Source of the DNA: Aphidius gifuensis
Lineage: Eukaryota > Arthropoda > Insecta > Hymenoptera > Braconidae
Direction: 5' to 3'
Assembly: GCF_014905175.1 (NCBI RefSeq)
Contig: NC_057791.1
Coordinates: 13,272,177 to 13,336,176 of the forward strand
DNA: 64,000 nucleotides
The notes under the pieces were generated by a model. The model did not search any database and was not told the origin of the DNA. It saw only the letters and a list, made by a program, of their open reading frames with translations. Each line of letters begins with the position of its first letter. The stretch's first letter is position 1. The position numbers and the translations under genes were made by a program. Shown here piece after piece: positions 24,067 to 36,849 of the stretch.

Positions 24067-24363
24067 GAGCTCAAACGCACGACAAGCTAATTTTTGCTTG
24101 TAAACATGGCTCACGTAATTCTGAGTGATCTAAGCATGCGCAACACGTAAAATTACTAGAAAAACCACGATGGCTCGGGACATATTACTAGTTTTATGGG
24201 AATGAGGACGGCCATGTTTACAAGTTCGACACAACCTAACTTGTTGCGCGTGCTCAGTGCGCTTTACAAGCAAACGTTAGCTCGTCGTGAGTTTAAGCCC
24301 TAACTTGGTACACATGTTAAGGCGCTTTACAAGCGAAACTAGGCTTATCGTGAGTTCAAACCC
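24067..24363. mobile_element. Short MITE with TTA target duplication
   Basis: Ends GAGCTCAAACGCACGAC and, inverted, GGGTTTGAACTCACGAT are flanked by TTA (24064-24066 and 24364-24366). A second copy of the TIR lies inside at about 24255-24301. The TIR is related to that of the 20976-22499 element, so both could use the same transposase. Confidence 0.7.
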
Positions 24364-26136
24364 TTAGCTTATTAGCATTGTCACTGAATTCAACTATATT
24401 TTTTGGTGATATCTGGGAAAATTGCATAGTGGACACCACCTTTTACACTGTAAAATATATATTCAGTGCTCGAGTCATATTGTGTCATACGCATTCATTA
24501 TTGAATTGTTGATTGACGAAAAAAGTATATATATGTATAGAGATATATATATATATATATATATTATACATAATCCATTATTCATTGTTACTATGATAAT
24601 GGATATAAAGTGATGACTGTTGCTATAGGGCTCAAAATGAACAAACTCTTTTAATTATTTATTTTCCTGCGTTCATTTTTTTTTCTCTTTTTTTTCACTT
24701 GTTTTTTATATGAAAAAATTAATTTCGTTGTATATTTTTTTTATATAAAAAAATTAATTCATTGGATATTTTTTTATTTATTTTTTTCACTTCTTTTTAT
24801 TTATAAAAATTATTAAAAAAAAAATTTTATTTGAAAACAAAAATATATAAGTGTAAAATATATCAAGAGGCACGGTAGTGCCTCGAGTCAAGTATGAGAA
24901 AGAAAGTATGTGTGTCGATAAGAATATATGTGTGAGATGAGATTAACTACTACTACCGTGCCTTATTATACATCAAATATTTTGTCCCCTTCCATCGCGA
25001 ATCCATTAGAAATTTAATTAAAATATGATAGACTCAAATGAGGATGCTGAGGTTTGGTAATGATCCCATAAATCGATGTCAAGCTTTTTTTTAAAAAAAA
25101 AAATCATATTTTTCCGTTTCGGTAATATATATTTAAAGCATAATTGATATTTACGGTCTTTTCGTTTTTATCAAATCGACTACATTTTGTTCGTTCAGTT
25201 GGTATGGTATAAAACTTTACAAGGGTGTTGCCATATTGGTTGCACTGCAGAATTTTATTTTTTATTATTTTTCATAACCTCCAAAATACGTCGTTGAACT
25301 CTCACGTCAAACGTCAAAAAAAAAAAAATATATTATATATATACTATATAATAAAAACTGATTTATTCACTGATTAAAAACTGTAAAAATATAATAATTG
25401 CTTGCAATATATTTAACTTATTACGAAATGATGATTTATCAGTATCAGTGAAAATGACATACACATCATTACTTGTTGATGTTATTGATCACAAAATTGG
25501 ACGTCAATGGATGATAAAAAATACAGGTAAATATTAAAAATATAAATATTAATTTAACAATTATATGAATTTTAATTTTTAATCATCAGGTATTTGAATT
25601 GATATGGTTAAATATTCTAAATTAAATCCTAGAATGTATGTAACAAGAGAAACTCAAAGATTCATCTACACAATGTTGGCTAAAGAATCTCAAGATAAAG
25701 TTTTTTGTAAAAATACAATAATTGCAATATTTAACTGTAAAAATATAGTTGCAATAAGTGAGCCAGTTATAAATAATAAATTTAATATAGTAATTTACAT
25801 GGTATTGATTTAAGTGATGTATATGCACTGTAAAAATTTTTAGTTGAAATTAAGACAAAAATTTCTGCAAAATAGAAATTTTTATCTAGGAAAAAGAAAC
25901 GTTTGAAAGAAACAAAAAACGGTTTGATTGAAGAAAAAAATATGTCTTCTTGAAAACAAAAAAAATTCTCGACTATATATTTTTTAAGTTCAATTCGAGT
26001 ATTAGAAACTTTAAATACAGTAAAAATAAATTTATTTCAAACGACTAATATCCTTCATTTGAAACAATTGCAGGAATTGAATTAATTTTTTTTTTTCTTA
26101 TTTAATAAATATATTTGTCTTGAAAAGAAACAAAAG

Positions 26137-26480
26137 TGTCTAAATTTTAGGCAATGTTGTTTTGCTTTATAACATACTTGGTTTTATTCATAACAATATT
26201 GTCTAAATTTTAGACAATGTCGTCTTGCTTTATAACAGATTTGGTTTGTAGTATAACAAAATTGTCTAAATTTTAGACAATATTACGTCTTGCCTTATAA
26301 CAGATTTTGTTTCCCTGACAACAAAGTTGTCTAAATTTTAGACAATATTACTTCTTGCTTTATAACAGATTTGATTTGTATCAAAACGAAATTGTCTAAA
26401 TTCTAGACACTATTGCGTCTTGCTTTATAACAGGTTTGGTTTAATTGTCAACAAAATTGTCTAAATTTTAGACAAAGTCG
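26137..26480. repeat. Minisatellite with palindromic core, 6 copies (left arm)
   Basis: The core TTGTCTAAATTTTAGACAA, a perfect palindrome, occurs with minor changes at about 26137, 26199, 26262, 26327, 26392 and 26457, a period of 62-65 bases. The spacers share CGTCTTGCTTTATAACAG and then vary. The mirror array is at 34230-34590. Confidence 0.9.
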
Positions 26481-27769
26481 TCTTGCTCCATAAAAGTGTA
26501 TTCAGTGTATCAAGATATTTATTTATTGAAATTTATAGTATTATAATTATTCATTGAATTTAAAACAGAGTGATAAATTAATCCATTACATAACTCAATT
26601 TGTCTTGAACAAAAAAATGCATTTTAATATTAATTGATCAAATATTATTCATAGAGTATATTTTTTTCAAATAAAAAATATAACTGTTTAACAGAATTTT
26701 TTATCAATCATACATTAAAGTTTTTTTTTTTATAAATATTTTTTATTCTAGCAATTTTTTTTAATATTTAATCCATATAATTTAAATCATTTATTAATAT
26801 TTTATATTCTCGCAATAATTATTTATTTAAATAAATAGTATTTTAAATTTAAAATTAAGACTTGATAATATATTGATCTCAACATTTAAATAACATAAAT
26901 TGATTTCAACAAAATAATATTAATTCTTTTCGAAGAATTACAACTTGATGTAATTTATCAAATATCAATAATTAAAAAAAAAAAAAATTTTAATGTTTAA
27001 CAATATTTTTTTATCAGTCATACATTATAGTTTGTTTGTTTTTTTTTTTTTTGTTAATAATGTATATCGTTGCAATTATTTATTTAAATAAATAGTATTT
27101 TTAATGTAATATTAAACTTAAATTTAAAACTGGATAATATATTAATTCAAACATTTGCATAACATAAATTGATTCCAACAAAATATTGTTAATTCTTTTA
27201 ATAGAATTACAACTTTATGGAATTTATCAAATATCAATAATTAAAAAATAATTTAATTGTTTAACAATATCTTTTCATGAATCATGCATTATAGTTTTTT
27301 TTTTTTTTTTTTTTTTTTTATCAATAATGTTTATCGTTGCAATTAATTATTTAAATAAATAGTATTTTTAATGTAATATTAAATTTAAATTTAAAACTGG
27401 ATAATCTATTAATTCACACATTTGCATAACATAAATTGATTTCAACAAAATAATATTAATTCTTTTTAAAGAATTACAATTTTATGTAATTTATCAAATA
27501 TCAATAATTAAAAAATAATTTAATTGTTCAACAATTTTTCTTTTATCAATCATACCTTAAAGTTCTTTCTGTTCACGAATATTTTATCTTTACGAATTTA
27601 TTTATTTAAATAAATAGTATTTTGCTATAATTATATAATTATCTTTTGTATTCAAAAGTTAATAATAAATTATTTGAACATTATAACCTTATTCATCTTA
27701 AAATTGAAAATAAAAAAATTATGAGATTTTTTTATTTTTATCTCCATCATCAAACTTATCATCATTATC

Positions 27770-27845
27770 ATTATTTTAATATTTGACTTGATTCTTTTAT
27801 ATTTTCATTCGGATGAATTGTATTTTCTTTATTGTTGTTTGTCAT

Positions 27846-27904
<59 letters not shown>

Positions 27905-29515
27905 TTTCATTATTTTTAGTAGGCTTTAATTGTAGATTTTTCAATTTTATTTTATCATTTGGATTAACATTATTTTTTTTATTGTTATTTGTTATTTGTT
28001 TAACATTATCATCATCAACATCATCATTTTTATTATTTTGAATAGGTTTTGATATTTGAGTTGTTACTTTAATTTTTTTATTCGGATGAGTGTAATTTTC
28101 TATATTATTTTCTGGTAGTCGATTATAATCATCATCAGCATCATCATAATTATTATTTTCATTATTTTTTGTTCTTTTTTTAGCTGTTAGTTTTCATATT
28201 TTATTTTGATGAATGAAATTTTTCTTATTTATTCCTGTTATTTGTTCATTATTATTATCATCATCCATTAATTCTTCAACTAATTCATCTTCATCGTCAT
28301 TTTGTATGGTATCAATCATATCAATATTTTATATTATATTGTCATCAGCTTCTTCAACTTTATCAGCTATTACTGATAAATTTATCATTACAGCAACAGC
28401 TTCTGGGTGTACCTTAGATTCAATATTATAAATAAATTTCTGTATAAAGCCAAATCAAGAACCCAAAAAGACTTAAATATAATATCAATTGCTGAAATCA
28501 TATTATCTGCTTTCCATTTTACTTTCTCAGTAATAAAGCAGAGAATATCATTAATTTCTTCCCAATCTTTACCAATAATAACTATTACTGGCTGAAATGG
28601 CTTTCCTAATTTTTTTAATTTTTGTGATCTTTTTTGTATTATAACTTTCATTTCATCGTTATTCTCGAATAAATTAAATTGTTTTAAAATCATAATAAAA
28701 GTGATATATAATATAAATTCAAATGACTTACCCTAGCAAAAAGAATAATGCTCTCTTCTACATCAACCACGGTTGTTTTGTTTTTCATATTTGCTCTACC
28801 ATGTGGTGGAAGTAGAAATGGTAAAATTCTTATGTAAGCAGAAATTTTTGTATCAACATTAGTATTATTAAACAATTGTTTTAATACATTTATTTCTGTC
28901 TCCCATTTTTTTTTATATTTGCTTTTTTTTTTTGAATTTAATACATCCAATTTGTAAATCAACTCATTTAATTTTTCTTCCGTTATTATATTTGCTTCAG
29001 GAAAAAATAATTTGAAGTCTATATCAATTAATTTGTGCCCATTTGCACAACTTAAGATTGGCCAATTTTTTAAGAATTCTTCAGTTGGTACGAGTTGTTC
29101 CTTAATTTTTTTACTTCTTTTTTTTGCACGTTCAACAATTTTTTTTAAATCAATTTTTCTTAATTGACTTGTTTTTTTCCATGCGCGCTTTATTTTTTTC
29201 CATTGAAGATCATCACAAGGACTGCTATCTAAAAAATCTTTTGCACGACTTATACTTAAATCGACTGTGAATAGAAAAAACAAAAAATATAATAATCATT
29301 CGATAAAAAGAAAAATTAATAATAAATAATAATTACCATCATTTTCAGTAGCCAGAGGTTTATCAGTAGCTATTGCTTTTTTTGTATTTGATATTAATTT
29401 TTTTTCATTTTTACAAATGTGGAATAACATACCTCTGTAAATATTCTTGTTTTTTTGAAAATAACAATCTACCTTTTCTAAATGAAAATATTTACAAATT
29501 CGTAATGTCATAGTG
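27770..29515 (-). pseudogene. Left-arm copy of uncharacterised insect protein gene
   Basis: This is the mirror copy of the gene at 30532-32946. Identical translated exons lie at 29296-29511, 28690-29283 and 28388-28693, followed by an Asp-rich tail encoded through the TCA repeat at 27841-27902. It lacks the upstream exon: beyond about 29935 only some 30 bases of that exon can be aligned and they are degenerate. It carries the same in-frame stops as the right copy, so those changes predate the duplication or were shared by gene conversion. Confidence 0.6.
27841..27902. repeat. TCA microsatellite (left arm)
   Basis: About 20 TCA repeats encode the poly-Asp run on the minus strand. The mirror tract at about 32818-32868 is two units shorter. 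Confidence 0.9.
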
Positions 29516-29935
29516 TTGATATCAGTTACTCCTAGACTATAATATATAAAAAAAAAAAAAAAAAAAGTAGTTAGTTTAAATTTTTTAAAAATTATATATA
29601 TATATTTTTTTTTTTGTTGATTAAAAAAAAAAATTAATTCGATATTAAAAAATGAAAAATTTTATTGAATTTTTCTAAATTATATCATTTTTTTTTTTGT
29701 TTCTATTTCAATTATAATAGTATTTGTTTAGATACAAATAAAAAAAAATAAATAAATCTAAAAAATATATGTAAAAAAAAAATTATTTTACAAATAAAAT
29801 TGAAAAACAAAAAATTTTGTAAATAAATTAATTAATAAAAAAATTATAAATTTTATAAACTATATTATCTTTTTTTACATTAAATATAAATGTTTTTATT
29901 TATATTTTTTATTTTAAATATTTAATACCTACTTT

Positions 29936-30769
29936 CATAACACCTAATGCTGCTACAATGCTATTATTTTTTTTAAAAAATCTCAAGATGGTATCTCATT
30001 TTGGTGAAAAGTATTCAGCGTCTTCGTTTTAGAAAAGTCGTAAGTGCCTGCGTCAGTGCTGAGCGGCTAAAGACGCGAATGCGAATCATCCTTGACAATA
30101 TTGAATGTGTGTGTGTTTTTTTTGAACATTTGTTAGATAAATTAAATTTTTTGTAGTATATGAAAGTTTTTTTTTTTTATTTTTTTTTCTAACGGTTCAT
30201 GCCATGTGATAAACACCAATATATTTTGTTTGTTTTTACAAAACAAAAATTATTATATGGTTGAATAGTCTGTCAACTACACACTCAGCGTGTTTTATTA
30301 TTATTTTGTAAAAATTATTTTTATTAATATTAATTAAATTCATTTTATTTTAAATATTTATATATAAAATGAATTAAATTTTATTGATAAACCATATTTT
30401 TTGTTTATAAAAAAAACATAAGTAGGTGGTCAAGTAGACAGTCAATTTTTACCATATAAATATCATTTTGTATTGTGGTATTTATTAAATATATTTATTT
30501 TGATTGTTGATTTTTAAATTTTAACAGGAAGACAATAATATTGATGAACTAAATAATGAGACTGAATATCAGAAGGAAGATGAAATAGATATTATACATG
30601 AAACATCTTCACGTATTGAATCAGTTAGTTACATTGAAACCCTGGATATTGGCAAACTTATTAGTCAATCTGCTAGAGGCAGAAGTAATTGATGATGGAT
30701 ATTGCACCAAATGGAGATAAAGAGGTTATTTCAAAAACTTGTAGCACAAGCAGCATTAGGTGTTGATGA
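29936..30769. other. Palindrome spacer (unique sequence)
   Basis: About 830 bases between the arms. The left third (29960-30100) has a GC-richer piece; the right part holds an exon of the right-arm gene (about 30532-30772). Near both inner edges a 30-base stretch around GCAGCATTAGGTGTT aligns imperfectly, showing that homology once continued past the present arm ends. Confidence 0.8.
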
Positions 30770-32818
30770 AAAGTAGGTATTAAATATTTTTATATAAAAA
30801 AAAAAAATAAATAAAAAAACATTTATATTTAATGTAAAAAAAAAAGTAATATAGTTTATAAAAATTTGATAATTTTTTTTTTTTTTTTTCAAATTAATTT
30901 ATTTACAAAATTTTTTGTTTTTCAATTTTATTTGTAAAATAATTTTTTTTTTACATATATTTTTTAGATTTATTTATTTTTTTTTATTTGTATCTAAACA
31001 AATACTATTATAATTGAAATAGAAACAAAAAAAAAAATGATATAATTTAGAAAAATTCAATAAAATTTTTCATTTTTTAATATCGAATTAATTTTTTTTT
31101 TTAATCAACAAAAAAAAAAATATATATATATAATTTTTAAAAAATTTAAACTAACTATTTTTTTTTTTTTTTTTTATATATTATAGTCTAGGAGTAACTG
31201 ATATCAACACTATGACATTACGAATTTGTAAATATTTCCATTTAGAAAAGGTAGATTGTTATTTTCAAAAAAACAAGAATATTTACAGAGGTATGTTATT
31301 CCACATTTGTAAAAATGAAAAAAAATTAATATCAAATACAAAAAAAGCAATAGCTACTGATAAACCTCTGGCTACTGAAAATGATGGTAATTATTATTTA
31401 TTATTAATTTTTCTTTTTATCGAATGATTATTATATTTTTTGTTTTTTCTATTCACAGTCGATTTAAGTATAAGTCGTGCAAAAGATTTTTTAGATAGCA
31501 GTCCTTGTGATGATCTTCAATGGAAAAAAATAAAGCGCGCATGGAAAAAAACAAGTCAATTAAGAAAAATTGATTTAAAAAAAATTGTTGAACGTGCAAA
31601 AAAAAGAAGTAAAAAAATTAAGGAACAACTCGTACCAACTGAAGAATTCTTAAAAAATTGGCCAATCTTAAGTTGTGCAAATGGGCACAAATTAATTGAT
31701 ATAGACTTCAAATTATTTTTTCCTGAAGCAAATATAATAACGGAAGAAAAATTAAATGAGTTGATTTACAAATTGGATGTATTAAATTCAAAAAAAAAAA
31801 GCAAATATAAAAAAAAATGGGAGACAGAAATAAATGTATTAAAACAATTGTTTAATAATACTAATGTTGATACAAAAATTTCTGCTTACATAAGAATTTT
31901 ACCATTTCTACTTCCACCACATGGTAGAGCAAATATGAAAAACAAAACAACCGTGGTTGATGTAGAAGAGAGCATTATTCTTTTTGCTAGGGTAAGTCAT
32001 TTGAATTTATATTATATATCACTTTTATTATGATTTTAAAACAATTTAATTTATTCGAGAATAACGATGAAATGAAAGTTATAATACAAAAAAGATCACA
32101 AAAATTAAAAAAATTAGGAAAGCCATTTCAGCCAGTAATAGTTATTATTGGTAAAGATTGGGAAGAAATTAATGATATTCTCTGCTTTATTACTGAGAAA
32201 GTAAAATGGAAAGCAGATAATATGATTTCAGCAATTGATATTATATTTAAGTCTTTTTGGGTTCTTGATTTGGCTTTATACAGAAATTTATTTATAATAT
32301 TGAATCTAAGGTACACCCAGAAGCTGTTGCTGTAATGATAAATTTATCAGTAATAGCTGATAAAGTTGAAGAAGCTGATGACAATATAATATAAAATATT
32401 GATATGATTGATACCATACAAAATGACGATGAAGATGAATTAGTTGAAGAATTAATGGATGATGATAATAATAATGAACAAATAACAGGAATAAATAAGA
32501 AAAATTTCATTCATCAAAATAAAATATGAAAACTAACAGCTAAAAAAAGAACAAAAAATAATGAAAATAATAATTATGATGATGCTGATGATGATTATAA
32601 TCGACTACCAGAAAATAATATAGAAAATTACACTCATCCGAATAAAAAAATTAAAGTAACAACTCAAATATCAAAACCTATTCAAAATAATAAAAATGAT
32701 GATGTTGATGATGATAATGTTAAACAAATAACAAATAACAATAAAAAAAATAATGTTAATCCAAATGATAAAATAAAATTGAAAAATCTACAATTAAAGC
32801 CTACTAAAAATAATGAAA

Positions 32819-32871
<53 letters not shown>

Positions 32872-32946
32872 ATGACAAACAACAATAAAGAAAATACAAT
32901 TCATCCGAATGAAAATATAAAAGAATCAAGTCAAATATTAAAATAA
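30532..32946 (+). pseudogene. Uncharacterised insect family protein (right-arm copy), broken
   Basis: An acceptor near 30530 opens an acidic exon (NIDELNNETEYQKEDEID) that contains in-frame TGA TGA before LVAQAALGVDE. It splices in phase 2 (donor about 30773) to LGVTDINTMTLRICKYFH and the exon ending at about 31383. The next exon (31460-31990) holds the conserved block NWPILSCANGHKLIDIDF. A following segment has PFQPVIVIIGKDWEEIND and FKSFWVLDLAL. Then a frame shift leads to a low-complexity Asp/Asn-rich tail with TAA and TGA in frame (about 32394 and 32527). The blocks resemble a widespread uncharacterised family of insects, cnidarians and fish (typical PQPYIIVVG and CFKVFHVL motifs), usually in repetitive loci. 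Function unknown. Confidence 0.6.
32818..32868. repeat. GAT microsatellite (right arm)
   Basis: Mirror of the TCA tract in the left arm; it encodes the poly-Asp run of the right-arm gene tail. Confidence 0.9.
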
Positions 32947-34229
32947 TGATAATGATGATAAGTTTGATGATGGAGATAAAAATAAAAAAATCTCATAATT
33001 TTTTTATTTTCAATTTTAAGATGAATAAGGTTATAATGTTCAAATAATTTATTATTAACTTTTGAATACAAAAGATAATTATATAATTATAGCAAAATAC
33101 TATTTATTTAAATAAATAAATTCGTAAAGATAAAATATTCGTGAACAGAAAGAACTTTAAGGTATGATTGATAAAAGAAAAATTGTTGAACAATTAAATT
33201 ATTTTTTAATTATTGATATTTGATAAATTACATAAAATTGTAATTCTTTAAAAAGAATTAATATTATTTTGTTGAAATCAATTTATGTTATGCAAATGTG
33301 TGAATTAATAGATTATCTAGTTTTAAATTTAAATTTAATATTACATTAAAAATACTACTTATTTGAATAATTAATTGCAACGATATACATTATTGATAAA
33401 AAAAAAAAAAAAAAAAAAAAAACTATAATGCATGATTCATGAAAAGATATTGTTAAACAATTAAATTATTTTTTAATTATTGATATTTGATAAATTCCAT
33501 AAAGTTGTAATTCTATTAAAAGAATTAACAATATTTTGTTGAAATCAATTTATGTTATGCAAATGTTTGAATCAATATATTATCCAGTTTTAAATTTAAA
33601 TTTAATATTGCATTAAAAATACTATTTATTTAAATAAATAATTGCGACGATATACATTATTAACAAAAAAAAAAAAAAAAAAAACAAACTATAATGCATG
33701 ACTGATAAAAAAATATTGTTAAACATTAAAATTTTTTTTTTTTTTAATTATTGATATTTGATAAATTACATCAAGTTGTAATTCTTCGAAAAGAATTAAT
33801 ATTATTTTGTTGAAATCAATTTATGTTATTTAAATGTTGAGATCAATATATTATCAAGTCTTAATTTTAAATTTAAAATACTATTTATTTAAATAAATAA
33901 TTATTGCGAGAATATAAAATATTAATAAATGATTTAAATTATATGGATTAAATATTAAAAAAAATTGCTAGAATAAAAAATATTTATAAAAAAAAAAACT
34001 TTAATGTATGATTGATAAAAAATTCTGTTAAACAGTTATATTTTTTATTTGAAAAAAATATACTCTATGATTACCATTTGATCAATTAATATTAAAATGC
34101 ATTTTTTTGTTCAAGACAAATTGAGTTATGTAATGGATTAATTGATCACTCTGTTTTAAATTTAATGAATAATTATAATACTATAAATTTCAATAAATAA
34201 ATATCTTGATACACTGAATACACTTTTAT

Positions 34230-34590
34230 GGAGCAAGACGACTTTGTCTAAAATTTAGACAATTTTGTTGACAATTAAACCAAACCTGTTATAAAGCAAG
34301 ACGCAATAGTGTCTAGAATTTAGACAATTTCGTTTTGATACAAATCAAATCTGTTATAAAGCAAGAAGTAATATTGTCTAAAATTTAGACAACTTTGTTG
34401 TCAGGGAAACAAAATCTGTTATAAGGCAAGACGTAATATTGTCTAAAATTTAGACAATTTTGTTATACTACAAACCAAATCTGTTATAAAGCAAGACGAC
34501 ATTGTCTAAAATTTAGACAATATTGTTATGAATAAAACCAAGTATGTTATAAAGCAAAACAACATTGCCTAAAATTTAGACACTTTTGTT
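34230..34590. repeat. Minisatellite with palindromic core, 6 copies (right arm)
   Basis: Mirror of 26137-26480 with the same core, spacing and copy-specific variants (for example the core changed to CTAGAATTTAGAC in the same copy), so the arrays have not rearranged since the arms were copied. Confidence 0.9.
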
Positions 34591-36363
34591 TCTTTTCAAG
34601 ACAAATATATTTATTAAATAAGAAAAAAAAAAATTAATTCAATTCCTGCAATTGTTTCAAATGAAGGATATTAGTCGTTTGAAATAAATTTATTTTTACT
34701 GTATTTAAAGTTTCTAATACTCGAATTGAACCTAAAAATATATAGTCGAGAATTTTTTGTTTTCAAGAAGACATATTTTTTCTTCAATCAAACCGTTTTT
34801 TGTTTCTTTCAAACGTTTCTTTTTCCTAGATAAAAATTTCTATTTTGCAGAAATTTTTGTCTTAATTTCAACTAAAAATTTTTACAGTGCATATACATCA
34901 CTTAAATCAATACCATGTAAATTACTATATTAAATTTATTATTTATAACTGGCTCACTTATTGCAACTATATTTTTACAGTTGAATATTGCAGTTATTGT
35001 ATTTTACAAAAAACTTTATCTTGAGATTCTTTAGCCAACATTGTGTAGATGAATCTTTGAGTTTCTCTTGTTACATACATTCTAGGATTTAATTTAGAAT
35101 ATTTAACCATATCAATTCAAATACCTGATGATTAAAAATTAAAATTCATATAATTGTTAAATTAATATTTATATTTTTAATATTTACCTGTATTTTTTAT
35201 CATCCATTGACGTCCAATTTTGTGATCAATAACATCAACAAGTAATGATGTGTATGTCATTTTCACTGATACTGATAAATCATCATTTCGTAATAAGTTA
35301 AATATATTGCAAGCAATTATTATATTTTTACAGTTTTTAATCAGTGAATAAATCAGTTTTTATTATATAGTATATATATAATATATTTTTTTTTTTTTGA
35401 CGTTTGACGTGAGAGTTCAACGACGTATTTTGGAGGTTATGAAAAATAATAAAAAATAAAATTCTGCAGTGCAACCAATATGGCAACACCCTTGTAAAGT
35501 TTTATACCATACCAACTGAACGAACAAAATGTAGTCGATTTGATAAAAACGAAAAGACCGTAAATATCAATTATGCTTTAAATATATATTACCGAAACGG
35601 AAAAATATGATTTTTTTTTTTCAAAAAAAAGCTTGACATCGATTTATGGGATCATTACCAAACCTCAGCATCCTCATTTGAGTCTATCATATTTTAATTA
35701 AATTTCTAATGGATTCGCGATGGAAGGGGACAAAATATTTGATGTATAATAAGGCACGGTAGTAGTAGTTAATCTCATCTCACACATATATTCTTATCGA
35801 CACACATACTTTCTTTCTCATACTTGACTCGAGGCACTACCGTGCCTCTTGATATATTTTACACTTATATATTTTTGTTTTCAAATAAAATTTTTTTTTT
35901 AATAATTTTTATAAATAAAAAGAAGTGAAAAAAATAAATAAAAAAATATCCAATGAATTAATTTTTTTATATAAAAAAAATATACAACGAAATTAATTTT
36001 TTCATATAAAAAACGAGTGAAAAAAAAGAGAAAAAAAAATGAACGCAGGAAAATAAATAATTAAAAGAGTTTGTTCATTTTGAGCCCTATAGCAACAGTC
36101 ATCACTTTATATCCATTATCATAGTAACAATGAATAATGGATCATGTATAAAATATATATATATATATAAAATTGTTTATAATAAAAATAAATGAATAAA
36201 ATACTTATGTGTTTAACGTGTTTTGAAACGAAATAATGGGTAAATACAGGAATTATCTACGATCACAATATGTATGAAATTTTTAAATAAAATTGGAAAT
36301 CAGTAGTATACTTATATCTTTCATCATAAATTTTTATTTTCAATTTTATTTCGTATTTCTAGA

Positions 36364-36830
36364 TGAATATTCCACGTAATACTATTTCTCGAGTACAAAA
36401 AGCCAGAAGTCATAACACAACTAGTTTTTCAGACTCCGTAAATATAAAAAATTTAATCGTAACTTGCATGATCCCATGGACATCCAAAATGAATTCATTG
36501 ACGACAGTTTAAATTCAAGTAGAATCTCATCATTTTTTGAAGAAACTCATGACAATAATATTGAAGAAAGTACAAGCGGTGTATCATCATTTTTTTAAGC
36601 AACTCATGACAATAATATTGAAGAAAGTACAAGTGCTGTATCATTATTATTTGAAGCAACTCATGACAATTATATTGAAGACTTGAATAAGAAAATTTAT
36701 TTCGATGAGCAAATGACAGGTGGTAAATATTGTCATCGGCTTTTAAAAATATTTTTGTCAAATTCAATGACAAAAAAATGTCTAAACGTAATATTGGAAT
36801 TTGTAGGTATGTCAATTTAAATGTGTTTCT
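36364..36830 (+). pseudogene. Decayed Asp/Ser/Glu-rich N-terminal coding region with tandem repeat
   Basis: MNIPRNTISRVQKARSHN opens at 36364. After a frameshift near 36470 the sequence encodes three copies of a 20-residue unit (SSFFEETHDNNIEESTSGV-like) at about 36520, 36583 and 36640, with a TAA in the second. The unit ends at KIYFDEQMTGG. This resembles the repetitive acidic start of Tnp2-type or similar transposase genes, but no transposase body follows. Confidence 0.4.
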
Positions 36831-36849
36831 TTATTTTAAACTTGTTCTT

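Larger units (their letters stand above)
24543..29935. repeat. Left arm of giant palindrome
   Basis: This 5.4-kb arm is the near-identical reverse complement of 30770-36172. Matching pairs run continuously from the AT-microsatellite outer edge to an inner edge inside an intron. The only differences noted by eye are scattered single-base changes, short A/T-run indels and a two-codon change in the TCA repeat. It holds the GGCACGGTAGT hairpin, the palindromic minisatellite, three AT-rich repeat blocks at about 26580-27620 and a minus-strand gene. Confidence 0.95.
30770..36172. repeat. Right arm of giant palindrome
   Basis: Reverse complement of 24543-29935. For the inner 2.7 kb, mirrored coordinates sum to a constant 60723, showing no net indel. 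The sum drifts by 8-18 near the two ends because of A/T-run length changes. One single-base deletion relative to the left arm breaks the small open frame seen at 25604-25813. Confidence 0.95.

Noticed and set aside
27832..28041. Ser-rich + strand ORF in the left palindrome arm
   Set aside because: Product of the TCA microsatellite; the minus strand encodes the Asp-rich tail of the real gene relic.
24540..36175. CRISPR-like or integron-like reading of the repeated palindromic core array
   Set aside because: Spacers are homologous to each other, the context is eukaryotic, and there are no associated genes.
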